Part shown: positions 20,212 through 29,830 of the stretch, piece by piece | Numbering within the stretch: the first letter of the stretch is position 1 | Layout: each line of letters begins with the position of its first letter | Assembly: GCA_037176725.1 (NCBI GenBank) | Contig: JAZBRS010000076.1 | Location: 124,329,001-124,393,000 of the forward strand | Source of the DNA: Posidonia oceanica | Lineage: Eukaryota; Streptophyta; Magnoliopsida; Alismatales; Posidoniaceae | DNA length: 64,000 nt | Direction: 5' to 3' | Notes under the pieces: generated by a model | Seen by the model: the letters and a program-made list of their open reading frames with translations, nothing else | Database searches by the model: none | What the model was told of the DNA's origin: nothing | Program-made: the position numbers and the translations under genes

Positions 20212-20775
20212 CTACACTAGTCGTAGTGCTTTCTCCAAGACGTCCATCCGGTTATTGATGGGGTCTGGGATTGCTGCTGTAGGAGAGGGATCAGCAGGGG
20301 TAGCGAGCACATACGCCGAATGGGTCGCACCTAAGTGCTCCTCCGGATCTACCATAGCGTCGCCTGGTGGAGCAACGGGATGGCCGGCGTATCCGTGCTG
20401 GGGGATAGTGTATGCAGGAGTGTATGCAGGATGCTGGACTTGAGGGAGGGGAGAAGAATAAATGCCATGCTGTGCTGGGACAGGGGTAGGATGGCGGAGC
20501 ACCAGTTGCTGTGCAGGCGGGGTGCCAGACAGCGAGCCAGTGAGGTACTGGGCTCCAGCCGACCCAAAGGGTTGACCACCAGAAGGAAGTGGAGCATGCT
20601 GTGCCAAGTGTTGTGCAGGAGGAGGCGGTAAACGAGCCCCCATCGTCGGAACCGTGAGCAGTTGCGACGATGGTCGAGGCGGAGGTGCAGAGGTTGGTGC
20701 AAGGAATGCAGGAACTGGCCTCGGAGGAACCTCAGGGACGACAGAGACAGAAGAAGGACGAACTGATAGAGCCAT
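20212..20775 (-). CDS. Gag N-terminal segment between two UAG codons
   Basis: The ORF has 187 codons, is in the same frame as the gag-protease ORF, and ends with UAG at 20212-20214. It is rich in Pro, His, Gln and Tyr and ends in a short helical stretch (NNRMDVLEKALRLV) of the kind that precedes the capsid in Ogre gag, so the stop interrupts a region that should be continuous. It may be read together with its neighbours by stop-codon read-through, or be the product of a C-to-T (CAG) or G-to-T (GAG) mutation. Confidence 0.6.
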   Translation of the reverse strand: MALSVRPSSVSVVPEVPPRPVPAFLAPTSAPPPRPSSQLLTVPTMGARLPPPPAQHLAQHAPLPSGGQPFGSAGAQYLTGSLSGTPPAQQLVLRHPTPVPAQHGIYSSPLPQVQHPAYTPAYTIPQHGYAGHPVAPPGDAMVDPEEHLGATHSAYVLATPADPSPTAAIPDPINNRMDVLEKALRLV

Positions 20776-20787
20776 GCCCTGCAGTCT

Positions 20788-21261
20788 CTAGGCAAGCTCC
20801 ATCAGGTGCTGGTACTGCGCCTCGGGCGTCTCGCCAGTGGGGACACTGAAGTGCAGTGCCGGCGGGGGCTGAGAAACAAGTGGCACGGACACAGACTGTC
20901 CGGGAGGGAAGGATTCTACAGGAAAGGTCGCAGCAGCGGTGGATGGGATGTCGAAGGCGACGTATCCCTGGGACGGAGGGGGCAGTGGCGTCTCTGGAGC
21001 GCTAGTAACGGCCGTCAAGATAGATTCGGCGACCGGATCCAGAGGAAGGGAGGCTTGCCACTGTCCCGGGGTGTACTGAGAACCTAGAGACGTCAGAGGA
21101 GGAAACCCTGGCGTCGGAGGGGGAACAAGAGGGACAGAGGGAGCAACCAGAGGGGCCAGAACGGAAACACCCTCCGTGACAGGAGTAAAAGAAGGCTCAC
21201 TAACGTACTGGGCCATCGCTGACCTAGAGCGTGTGAGAACTGGGCTGCGACGGGTATTCAA
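20788..21261 (-). CDS. Probable start of gag, Pro/Ser-rich N-terminus
   Basis: The ORF has 157 codons, is in frame with the two following ORFs, and is closed by UAG at 20788-20790. The ATG at 21259-21261 is the first Met of this frame and the best candidate start of the polyprotein, about 1.26 kb from the primer binding site. The protein begins with a basic stretch and is rich in Pro, Ser, Val and Ala, with no domain I recognise. Only the shared frame and position support a gag assignment. Confidence 0.5.
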   Translation of the reverse strand: MNTRRSPVLTRSRSAMAQYVSEPSFTPVTEGVSVLAPLVAPSVPLVPPPTPGFPPLTSLGSQYTPGQWQASLPLDPVAESILTAVTSAPETPLPPPSQGYVAFDIPSTAAATFPVESFPPGQSVSVPLVSQPPPALHFSVPTGETPEAQYQHLMELA

Positions 21262-22523
21262 GCGGTGCTTCCTAAGAGGAGCTATCGTCGCAAGTGCGGA
21301 TAGCTCGGAAGGGGAATGGTCGCGAACTAAGTCGCAAGGGCGTCAACGAGGGTCGATACTCGAGCTCTGGCAAAGGGAAACTCGCTTACCGATCACGCTG
21401 ACACAACAGAAGGAAATTAGGGTTAGAAACTAGAAGATGAATGCAAATGAGTTAGTTAAGTGGCGTGAATGATATGCATGCTTTCTAGTATGCCCCCCTT
21501 ACCTAACTAGTGTTTCCTAGCAAGGCTGTCTACTCCGGGTATCCCTGGATGTACAGGTCACCGACTCAGGTCAGAAAAAGTAGGTCCCCTGTCTAACTCC
21601 CGGCCTAAAGCTCAGGTAATGACAGGGTGGTGCGTTAGTGGCCTCTACCCCGCCAAAGCGTGGGTGGTACCCTCTACTAACACCGACACGACCCCCGGAC
21701 AAGGAGGGGACGGACCGACCAACTTATGCCACGCCCAAAGCAGTGGAACAAGAGGCCGGAATCGTCCTTCGCAGACTAGTAGGTGGACTCAGAGGAGAAG
21801 AATGCATGCCCTATATGATGCTTATGCAAATGCTTAGAGTTTTTTATCTTGCGTGTTTTATTAACCAAAGGGAGTGAAGGATTGTTTGTAGTCTCTAGTT
21901 GCCCCTAGAAGTTCTTTTTACTTGCATTTTTTAGTTAACCATGGGGGAAGCAGACAGGTCTCTACTATCCTAAGCATGGCATGTGCAAAAGGGAAGAAAA
22001 TCAGTCAAAATGGCAAGCAACCATCATACAACACAACAAAAGGCATGTTCATGGCATGTGCAAGTGTTTGTGAATATGATGGTGAAAAAGAAGCATTCAT
22101 CAAGTCAAAAGGCATGTAAGCATAGTATGTGCGTGTGTAGTGGCATAGCAAGAGTGTAAAAGAAGCATTCAACATCCAAAAAGCATGTATTTTAGCCAAA
22201 CAAGGTATGTAGACATGCAATGTGCAAGAATTAAAGCAATAATAAGCAAGTAAGGCAAAACAAGGTAAAAGTAAGCAGATTGTAAAAGAAATAGGAGCAT
22301 AAGCAAGACAATAAGTAAATAAACAAGCAAATAAGCGAAGCCAGGTAAAAGAAAGCGCAAACCGAGGCGAAAGAGGTGCAAAACCCAAGCAAAGTAGCCA
22401 CGAAGCGACTTGCTAGGAGTTTGCACAGAAAGGCGAGCAAAACAGGCAAAGAAGGCACACAAGGCAGACAAAGCTGCAAAACAGGCGAGCGAAGAAGCCA
22501 AGAGCGAAAGCCGGAGTCTATCA
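21262..22523 (-). other. Internal leader between PBS and gag
   Basis: No convincing coding sequence. Ogre elements normally carry ORF1 here; in this element the related ORF is 3' of pol. The part at 22000-22500 is A-rich on the plus strand with repeated GCATGT and AAGCAA words. A packaging signal would be expected here but cannot be recognised by eye. Confidence 0.6.
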
Positions 22524-22541
22524 TCCCCAGCGGAGTCGCCA
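22524..22541 (-). other. Primer binding site, probably tRNA-Arg type
   Basis: On the minus strand TGGCGACTCCGCTGGGGA starts one base after the end of the 5' LTR (22543). A TGG start next to the LTR is the signature of pairing with a tRNA 3' CCA end. Ogre elements are reported to use tRNA-Arg, and I infer the same here without having checked a tRNA sequence. Confidence 0.75.
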
Positions 22542-23190
22542 CTGTAGCGATCCCGATCGGAACCAGGCTCGCTATTTAGCGGCGATTGAGATCCGAGGAA
22601 GAGGCTCAACTCGAAAAACACTTAAAATCGAGGAGAAAAAGGAAAGATAAGACAAATCAGAGTCGCCACCACGTCTATTAACGGAAGACGAGGAAAACCG
22701 GGGTAATGCGTGAATTAACGTGCAAAACCAAGCAATAAATGCAAAGCAAAGCAATGCAAAGGGAAACAAATGCAAATACATGCAAATGAGATGACTCTAG
22801 CCTAGGATAAGGGCGGTACGGTCATTGCGGGCCAAAAGACAGGGTAAGGACTCCTGTTACGAGCGGGGAAGGTATTAGGCACCCCCGACACGCCCGAAAA
22901 TCGGTCTTTCTAGGCTTACGCTCGCATACGCAGAAAGATGCAGGATTGAATGCCTATGTGCCTATGAATGCCTAAATGAATGCTCAAGGAGTGCTCTAAG
23001 TGGGAAGAAACAATGCAAGGAAGTAAACGTGCTCTCTAAGTGCTCAGCTGCGCTGTCTGTGTTCCGAACCAGGCGTAACCTAGCTCGTGAGAACTCCAGG
23101 CAGTAAGCATCACAGCCCTATATGCAAATGCAAGCGAGAAAACAAAACAGCGTGAAAACCATGCAATGGGATCGACATGCAAGAGAAAAC

Positions 23191-23451
23191 GGCGCGAAAC
23201 ACGCAAAACGAGGTGGGAAGCGAACAATGCACGCAAAACGATGCAAAAGAGCGAAATCGGCACACAAAACGAGCGGAAAACAAGGCAGCACGCAAAACGA
23301 GACAAGAGAGCAGGAAGGCACGCAAAACAGGATAAGAAAACAGAATGGTACGCAAAACGGGGCGAAAGAATAAAACCGGCACGCAAAACGAACGAGAAGG
23401 CAAGACAGTGCGCAAAACGAGACAAGAAAACAGATGGGCACGCAAAACGGT
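23191..23451. repeat. 30-bp periodic repeat in the 5' LTR
   Basis: Second copy of the 30-bp array described at 3650-3910, with about nine periods of a CGCAAAACG core. It carries roughly ten base changes against its partner, clearly denser than the LTR average. Confidence 0.8.
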
Positions 23452-24833
23452 GCCAAAACAGCGAAGCAAAAACCTCGGAAAAAGCCATGCAAATGCAAGA
23501 ATGCAGAAAGAGATTAAAAGGGGTCAAAGGGGAGGCAAGACAACGTGTGTATAAGAACAAACGCTGTTTAGGACCACTCAGAGTAGGTGTGAAGACCTAC
23601 TGAGGGGAGAAGGGGCAAATGGAGGGATTACCACCTCTTTGCGACTGTTTCCCACTAAACCGTTCCACGGTGTGTCTCGCATGCTGCCCAAAGCTCGCGA
23701 TGCGATCGGATCGTGGAAAAAGGGGAAGAAAGTCACATAAAGTGGCAAATCCAGGGAGAACGCAACACGAAACACACAGAGAAACGCGAAACGAGGATTT
23801 GAATAGACAAGCAGAAAGGGGAAGTCCTATTCTACATGCTCAAAGAGACGGAAAGCGAAAACAAGGAAAACTGTGCAGATGGCATGCAAATGAATACAAT
23901 GCAGGGGTTCAGGAGGACATACCTGGAAATCCGGGAGCCTGATCTGAAATCTGTCTGGTCTATGCTGAAGAATGCTTTACTGCGGTCGCCTGGGCAGCTC
24001 ACTTGAGAAGATCCAACGGCCGGATTGGAAGATATCGCAGCTCCAAGGCAGAAGGGCCAGAACAGGGGAGAAGAACAGATCTAGGTGTTCAGGAGGTCCT
24101 AGGGATGTGCAAAAAGGTCCTCCCAAGTGAAAGGGAGCTAGAAGTGCTAAGTGTGTGCAAGAAGATGCTAAAATGCAAGACTAAAAGGATGCAGAATGCA
24201 TGCAAAAGCAAGAAAAAGTAAAGAAAAGAAGCTGGGAAAAAACTAGGATTTCAGAAAGCATTTTGAAAAAGAAGAGGGGCTAAAAAATGCAAATTTCCCA
24301 GAAAACAGGGTTCCACAGGAGAGGATTTTGAAAACAGGGGAAGACAAGGGTCTATTTGGCAAAAAACTATGCTCAGAAAGGTGTTTTGAAAAGAAGGTAT
24401 GCTTTGAAAGAGATTTTGAAACCAAAAGGGGTCAGAGTGCAATTTTGAAAAAATCTAGGGTCTAAAATGTAAATTTTCTAGAAAACAAGGTCCTGGGGAG
24501 TCTGGAGGTACTAGTGGAAGGTCTGTATGAAATTTGGTAGGCATAGGGGCTAAAATGCAACCTAGGGGCAAAATGGTCTTTTCACATGATTTTTTAAAGC
24601 ATGCAGGGACCTAAGTGTAGTTTTGAAATCATGTAGGGGCTGGAAATGCAATTTAGTATGGAAAACATGCTTTGGAATTTAAATGACAGGACCACAGTGC
24701 AATTTCTGGAAAATATGGGGTTAAAAATGCAATGCAGTAAGTTAAGATGCATGCAGCACAGTTACTGTCCATTTAAAATGGACCTAACTGCAAATATGAT
24801 AAAGCAGAGGGGCAAATATGCAATGCATCAACC

Positions 24834-25017
24834 AAAAATAAAAATCAGAACCTAAGTTTCTACAGTGCATGGACTTAAATGCAAAAACAGAAAAATGCAG
24901 GGACTTGGAATGCAATGCAGTATGCAAAAATAAAAAATAATCCTAAGTTCTAACAGTGCATGGGACTTAAATGCAAAAATGAAAACATGCAAGGGGCCAG
25001 GATGCAATGCAGTATGG
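24834..25017. repeat. 92-bp direct duplication in the 5' LTR
   Basis: Matching pair to 5293-5476 in the 3' LTR, with the same start and end words and spacing. Confidence 0.65.
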
Positions 25018-26529
25018 TAAAATATGAGTAAATAAATGAACTGACTTGGTGCAGGACTTAAGTGCAAAAAAAGAAAACAGGTGGACTAAACTACAAAATA
25101 TTATAACAGCACAGCACAGTAAATGGATCTACTTGCAAATATTGAAAACTATAAACAGATTATGCAATTTAGCATAGTATTCAATCAAAAACCAAGCAGA
25201 CTAAATGAAATAAGGACTGGAATGTAAAATGACAGAAACTTAAACCAAATATGCAATATTCACTTAAAAACCATATAAATGCAAAAATAAAGGCACAGTG
25301 TCGGCCGACGGTGACGAGCGCTGTAGCAGCTGGCTGCCGGAGCTCGTGACCGTCGGCACAGGGGGGCTAAGGATGCGCAGTCGGGCGGAGGGCAACGTCG
25401 GCGATCGTCCGGAGCTCTGGGAATGGTCCGGGGCTCGCTCTGCTGGCCAGAGTGTCCGGAGGAAGAGCGGCCGGCGCCGGAGAAGGAGACCTGTCCGGCG
25501 AGCTGCTGCGGCGTCTGAGAGGTTCGGAGCTTGGTTCTGACCCACGGAAAAGCAGCAGGAGGAGGAGAGGGATCTAGGGGAAAGGAAGTTTACCTCTGGT
25601 CGTGTCCGGAGCATGCCCCCGACCTCAGTTGCACAGGAGCTGGCCGGAGCTCGTCGTCCGGTTGCTGCGGAGGGTGCTGGCGGCTCGCGGTGGTCCGGAC
25701 GTCCTCAGGGTGATCTTCCGGTGCCTCCTGAACGATCAGGCGCGAGCTTCGGAGCTTGGGTGAGGAGTTGGCTTTTTTGGGTTGTCAGATTGCTGCCGGA
25801 GGTCGGGAAGGGGTGTTGCTGCTCGTCCGGTGGAGTGGAGCCCTCCGATGGGTTGCTGGGATGCTGGCGATGGAGTTTGGGTGCTTGGAGAGGGCTTCTG
25901 GAAGGCGTGGAGGGGAGTTTGAGGTCGGGGTCGATTTCTGGTCAGTGGGTGGAGTAACTGTTTGTAGTGGAGTTTACAGTCTGTGGGAGATGGCCGGGCT
26001 GGAAGTTAGGTGTTCTAGGAAGGTGGAGGTTCAGCGATTCTCTGGGTGGAGTTTGGAGGGAAGTAGCGGGCTGGAGTGGAGGGAATTGTGAAGTGGGCAG
26101 GTGTTGGGTTGCAGATTGGTGGCAGTTGGCTTCAGGTGGTTTCAGTGGGTGGAATGGCCGGGGAATGAGGCTGGGAAATGGCTGGGTTTTGGGTGAACTT
26201 GGGGGAGTAATTGGGAGGGAGATGGAGGTCTGAAGTGGTGCTGGGGAATTGGAAAAGGAAGAGGGACGTTTGCTGAATTTTCAGAGGAGAGGAGGGGAGA
26301 ATTGGGTGCGGGGATTGGTCTGAGATGAGGCCTCTCTCCGGGATGTCATAGGGACTCTCGAACTCTACCCTCACTGCTCCCTTTTCTCTCGAAACGGAGG
26401 ATGAAGAGGAAGAGATCAGAAGCTGATTCAGGTGGGGAAAAGAAGGCGGAATTCGCACTGATTCCTCTCTGGTCTGGCACTCACTCTCGGATGGCAAAAA
26501 AGGTGTTCGAAGGAGGGGAGAATTGGGCG

Positions 26530-26537
26530 CTTATATC
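26530..26537 (-). promoter_or_regulatory. Candidate TATA box of the 5' LTR
   Basis: The minus strand reads GATATAAG, located downstream of the AT-rich part of the LTR and followed within about 30 bases by a pyrimidine-rich tract. If used, U3 would be about 1.9 kb and the remaining transcribed LTR about 4 kb. Other TATA-like words exist in the AT-rich part, so this is a guess. Confidence 0.22.
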
Positions 26538-28421
26538 AGGCCGAGGGCTGCCGGTGCGCGTGCTGGTGATTTTCGAATTTCTCCGGCGCGAGTACTGCAG
26601 CAGACAAGAAGCAAATGCCGGCGAGACGACAGGCAATTAAAGCCTCCCGGAATCGGCGCTGAGAGATGAGAGAGCGGCGGACGCTGTTGCATGATCTGAT
26701 GGAGAGCTTGAATTCAAAAAAGAAGGAGGGAATGTCAGCTGGCCGCGGGAGAGAAAGCTGTGTGAAAGAAGAAAACACAGAAGGTGGAGGAGGAAGAAGG
26801 GTCGCGTGGGCTGGGCTGCTGCGGGCCGAGAAAAATAAAAAGAAAAAGGAAGAAACGGGCCGGAGGGCCCAGTAAGGAAAAGTAAGAAAGAAAGAAGGGA
26901 AATAAGGAAGAAAGAGGGGGTAGGATGGGAAAATAAAATAGGTAAAAATAAACTAAAAATATTAGAAGTGTTTTGCTGTAGATTAGGATTTTAACTAAGA
27001 TTTTTAATGGTCATCTTGAGTAGATTAATGTGTTTTGGGCTTGATTAGAGTTTTAGGGCTTTGGTTTTACTTTTAATTAGTTTTCACTTGTTTAAATGTT
27101 TGTTAATCCCTTTTTAAATTATTTTAAAAATTTTATTTCTTTTGTTGGACACTTAGGGTATTGATTAGGATTTTTCAGGATTTATTTCGTATTATTTTAG
27201 GGTTGGTTTTAGATTTTAAAGTTGTAGTCTTCTTAGGGTTTTTCTTTCTTAAGTCTTTTAAGTTATGTCTTGATTTTTTATTTATGGATTTTTCTTGAAG
27301 TTTTTAGTTGGATTTTTCTGGTTTGATAGGGTGTTTTTAAGCTTTTCAGATGTGTTTTCTTTTCTTTTTTTAATTAAGTTTTTACTTGTTTTTCTTATGT
27401 TTGTTAGGTTAAGTCTTTTGCCTTTCTTAATTACTTGTTCTAGTATTTGATTTTTTAATTCTTCTTTTTGGGTTTGTTTTTTAATTCCTCTGATGGGTTT
27501 TTACCTTTGGTGGGTTTGGATTTTATTTTAGCTTTTTCCTTGATTTTTCAGCGTTTTCTTTTGATTTGTTTTGCATTTTTTAGTTTGCATGCTTGGTTTT
27601 CTTTTTTAGCTTGCTTAAGTCAAGTTTAAGTTGTTAATTGCTTGTTTAACATTTTTAATTGTTTTTCTTAGTGCACTGATTTGTTTGTTTTATGTTTTGA
27701 GATTTTACAGATTTTTATGGGTTTTTGTGGATTTTTGCAAAAGGGAGAAAAGGAAAAGAGAAGGAGGGAAGAAATGGAATAAAAAGGGGAATAAAAGGAA
27801 AAAGGATAGATTGGAGGAAAACGATTTTTAAAAATTCAGAAAAAGTGTTAAAAATAAAGTAAAAATTAGGATAAAATAGAGGAGGGATAGAAGCACAGAG
27901 GGGGCCCACAGCCAGACCCAAAAAAGGATGAGAAGGGGGGAAAAAGGGAGATGATAATCAGGAGAGAGAGAGGAGAGAGAAAATGATAATCCCGGAGAGA
28001 GAAAAGGATAATTTGAGTGAAAGAGGGTCTTAAAGGTCTTGGAATGGGGTGAAAATTGGTGGGTGGGTAGTCTAGGGTTTGAAGTCTTGGGTCTGAGGTT
28101 TTGGTTCGATTTTAAGGAGATTTTGGAGGGGTTTCAAGGTGTAGAAAAAGGATAGTTTCACCTAAGTTTTCTAGGGTTTTTGGGAATGGGTTAGGCTTGG
28201 AAATTCCTAGGTTTTTGGGTAGGTTTGTTGAGTGGATAGTGGTGGGTTTTCCTATGAATTTTGGTTAGGTTTTGAGGTTGGGAAGGGGGGTAAAGGTTTA
28301 GGCCAAGACAGGCTGTTTTTGAAGGGTAGAGAGGAGGACTAGGGTTAGGGTTTGGTTGGGGTTTGATCCAGCAATCAAGAGGGCTCCAAGGGTCCAAGCC
28401 TGCCAAGATGGGGTGTCAACA

Positions 28422-28426
28422 CCTAG
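28422..28426. other. Target site duplication, right (CCTAG)
   Basis: CCTAG follows the terminal CA of the right LTR and matches 2997-3001. The satellite continues directly from it with TGGTCCTGTCTTGATAAGG. Confidence 0.93.
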
Positions 28427-28745
28427 TGGTCCTGTCTTGATAAGGCTAGCACTTATCATTCTTAACCTCTTCCTGGTCTTGATAGGGCTTGCACCAATCA
28501 TTCCTGGCTGTTCGATCTTGATAGCACTTATCATTCCTGACCTCTTCCGGGTCTTGATAGGGCTTGCACCAATCATTCCTAGCGGTACGTTCTTGATGAG
28601 GCTTGCACTTATCAGTCCTGAACCCTTCCGGGTCTTGATAATAATTGCACCAATCATTCTTGGCGGTCTGGTCTTCATCAGGCTTGCACTTATCATCCCT
28701 GACCTCTTTCGGGACTTGATAGGGCAAGCACCTACCATTCTTGGG

Positions 28746-29830
28746 GGTCCGGTCGTGTCGAGGCTTGCACTTATCATTGCTGACCTCTCCCTGAGTCTCG
28801 ATTGGGCTTTCACCTATCATTCCTAGCAGTCCGGTCTTGATAAGGCTTGCACTTATCATTCCTGACCTCTTCCGGTATATGATAGGGCTCGCGCCAATCC
28901 TTTCTGGCAGTCCGTTTTTGTTGAGGCTTGCACTTATCAATCCCGTCCTCTTCCGGGTCTTGATCGGGCTTTCACCTATCATGCCAGTCGGTTCGGTCCT
29001 GATAAGGCTTGCACTTATCGTTCCTTACCTCTTCGGGTCTTAATAGGGCTTGCACCTATCATTCTTGGCGTTACGGTTGAGATAAGGCATGCACTTAACC
29101 TTCCTGACCTCTTCCGACTCCTGAGAGGGCCTGCATGTGTCATTCTTGGCGGTCTGGTCTTGATAAGGCTTGCCCTTATCATCCATGACCCCTTCCTGGT
29201 CTTGATAAGGCTTGCACCTATCATTCCTGACCTCTTCCTGGTCTTTGTAGGGCATGCACCTATCATTCCTGGCAGTACGGTCATGATAAGGCTCGCACTT
29301 ATCATTCCTGACACCTTTGGGACTTGATAGGGCTTGCACCTATCATTCCTGGCAGTCCGGTCTTGATAAGGCTTGCACTTATCTTTCCTAACCTCTCCCT
29401 GGGACTTGATAGGGCTTGCCCCTATCATTCCTGGCAGTCCGGTGTTGTTAAGGCTTGCACTTATCGTTCCAGACATCTTCCGGGTCTTGATAGGGCTTGC
29501 GCCTATCATTCCGGGCGTTTCGGTCTTGATATGGCTTGCACTTATCATTCCTGACCTCTTCCGGGTCTTTATTGGGTTTGCACCTAGCATTCCTAGCGAT
29601 CCGGTCTTGATTAGGCATGCACGTATCATTCCTGACCTCTTTCGGGGTCCTGATAGGGCTTGCAGCTATCAATCTTGGCGGTCCGGTCTTGATTAGGCTT
29701 GCACTAATCATTCTTGACCTCTTCCGGGTCTTGAAAAGACTTGCACCTATCGTTCCTGGCAGTCCGGTCTTGATAAGGCTTGCACTTATCATCCCTGACC
29801 CCTTCTAGGTCTTGATAGGGCTTGCACCTA
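28746..29830. repeat. About 1.66-kb higher-order repeat, copy 3 (partial)
   Basis: Continues the 1.66-kb series of the left flank: the variant block at 1960-2259 recurs at 29040-29339. With the retrotransposon removed the shift is about 1655 bp. A 6-bp deletion near 28524 accounts for most of the difference from 1660. Similarity to copies 1 and 2 stops near 29830. Confidence 0.75.

Larger units (their letters stand above)
3002..28421 (-). mobile_element. Giant non-autonomous Tat/Ogre-like LTR retrotransposon
   Basis: A complete LTR retrotransposon of 25,420 bp inserted in satellite DNA. It shows paired 5,879-bp LTRs with TG...CA ends, a 5-bp target duplication, a primer binding site, a polypurine tract, and gag, protease and integrase coding sequence on the minus strand. 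The C-x2-H-x4-H-x4-C gag knuckle, the protease sequence, the very long LTRs, the accessory ORF and the tandem repeats in the 3' UTR all fit the Tat/Ogre lineage of plant Ty3/gypsy elements. No reverse transcriptase or RNase H is present anywhere inside, and integrase lacks its N-terminus, so the copy cannot replicate alone. The internal region is 13,662 bp. The near-identical LTRs indicate recent insertion. Confidence 0.93.
22543..28421 (-). repeat. 5' LTR (right copy), 5,879 bp
   Basis: This LTR lies upstream of the coding frame, so it carries the active promoter copy. It reads TGTTGACACC from 28421 and ends GATCGCTACA at 22543 on the minus strand. It matches 3002-8880 without any length change and carries the same internal 30-bp array (23191-23451) and 92-bp duplication (24834-25017). 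Minus-strand order is a G/C-mixed start, an AT-rich part (27840-26870), a GC-rich part (26870-25290), and an A-rich part on the plus strand followed by the conserved-looking block near the end. Confidence 0.95.
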
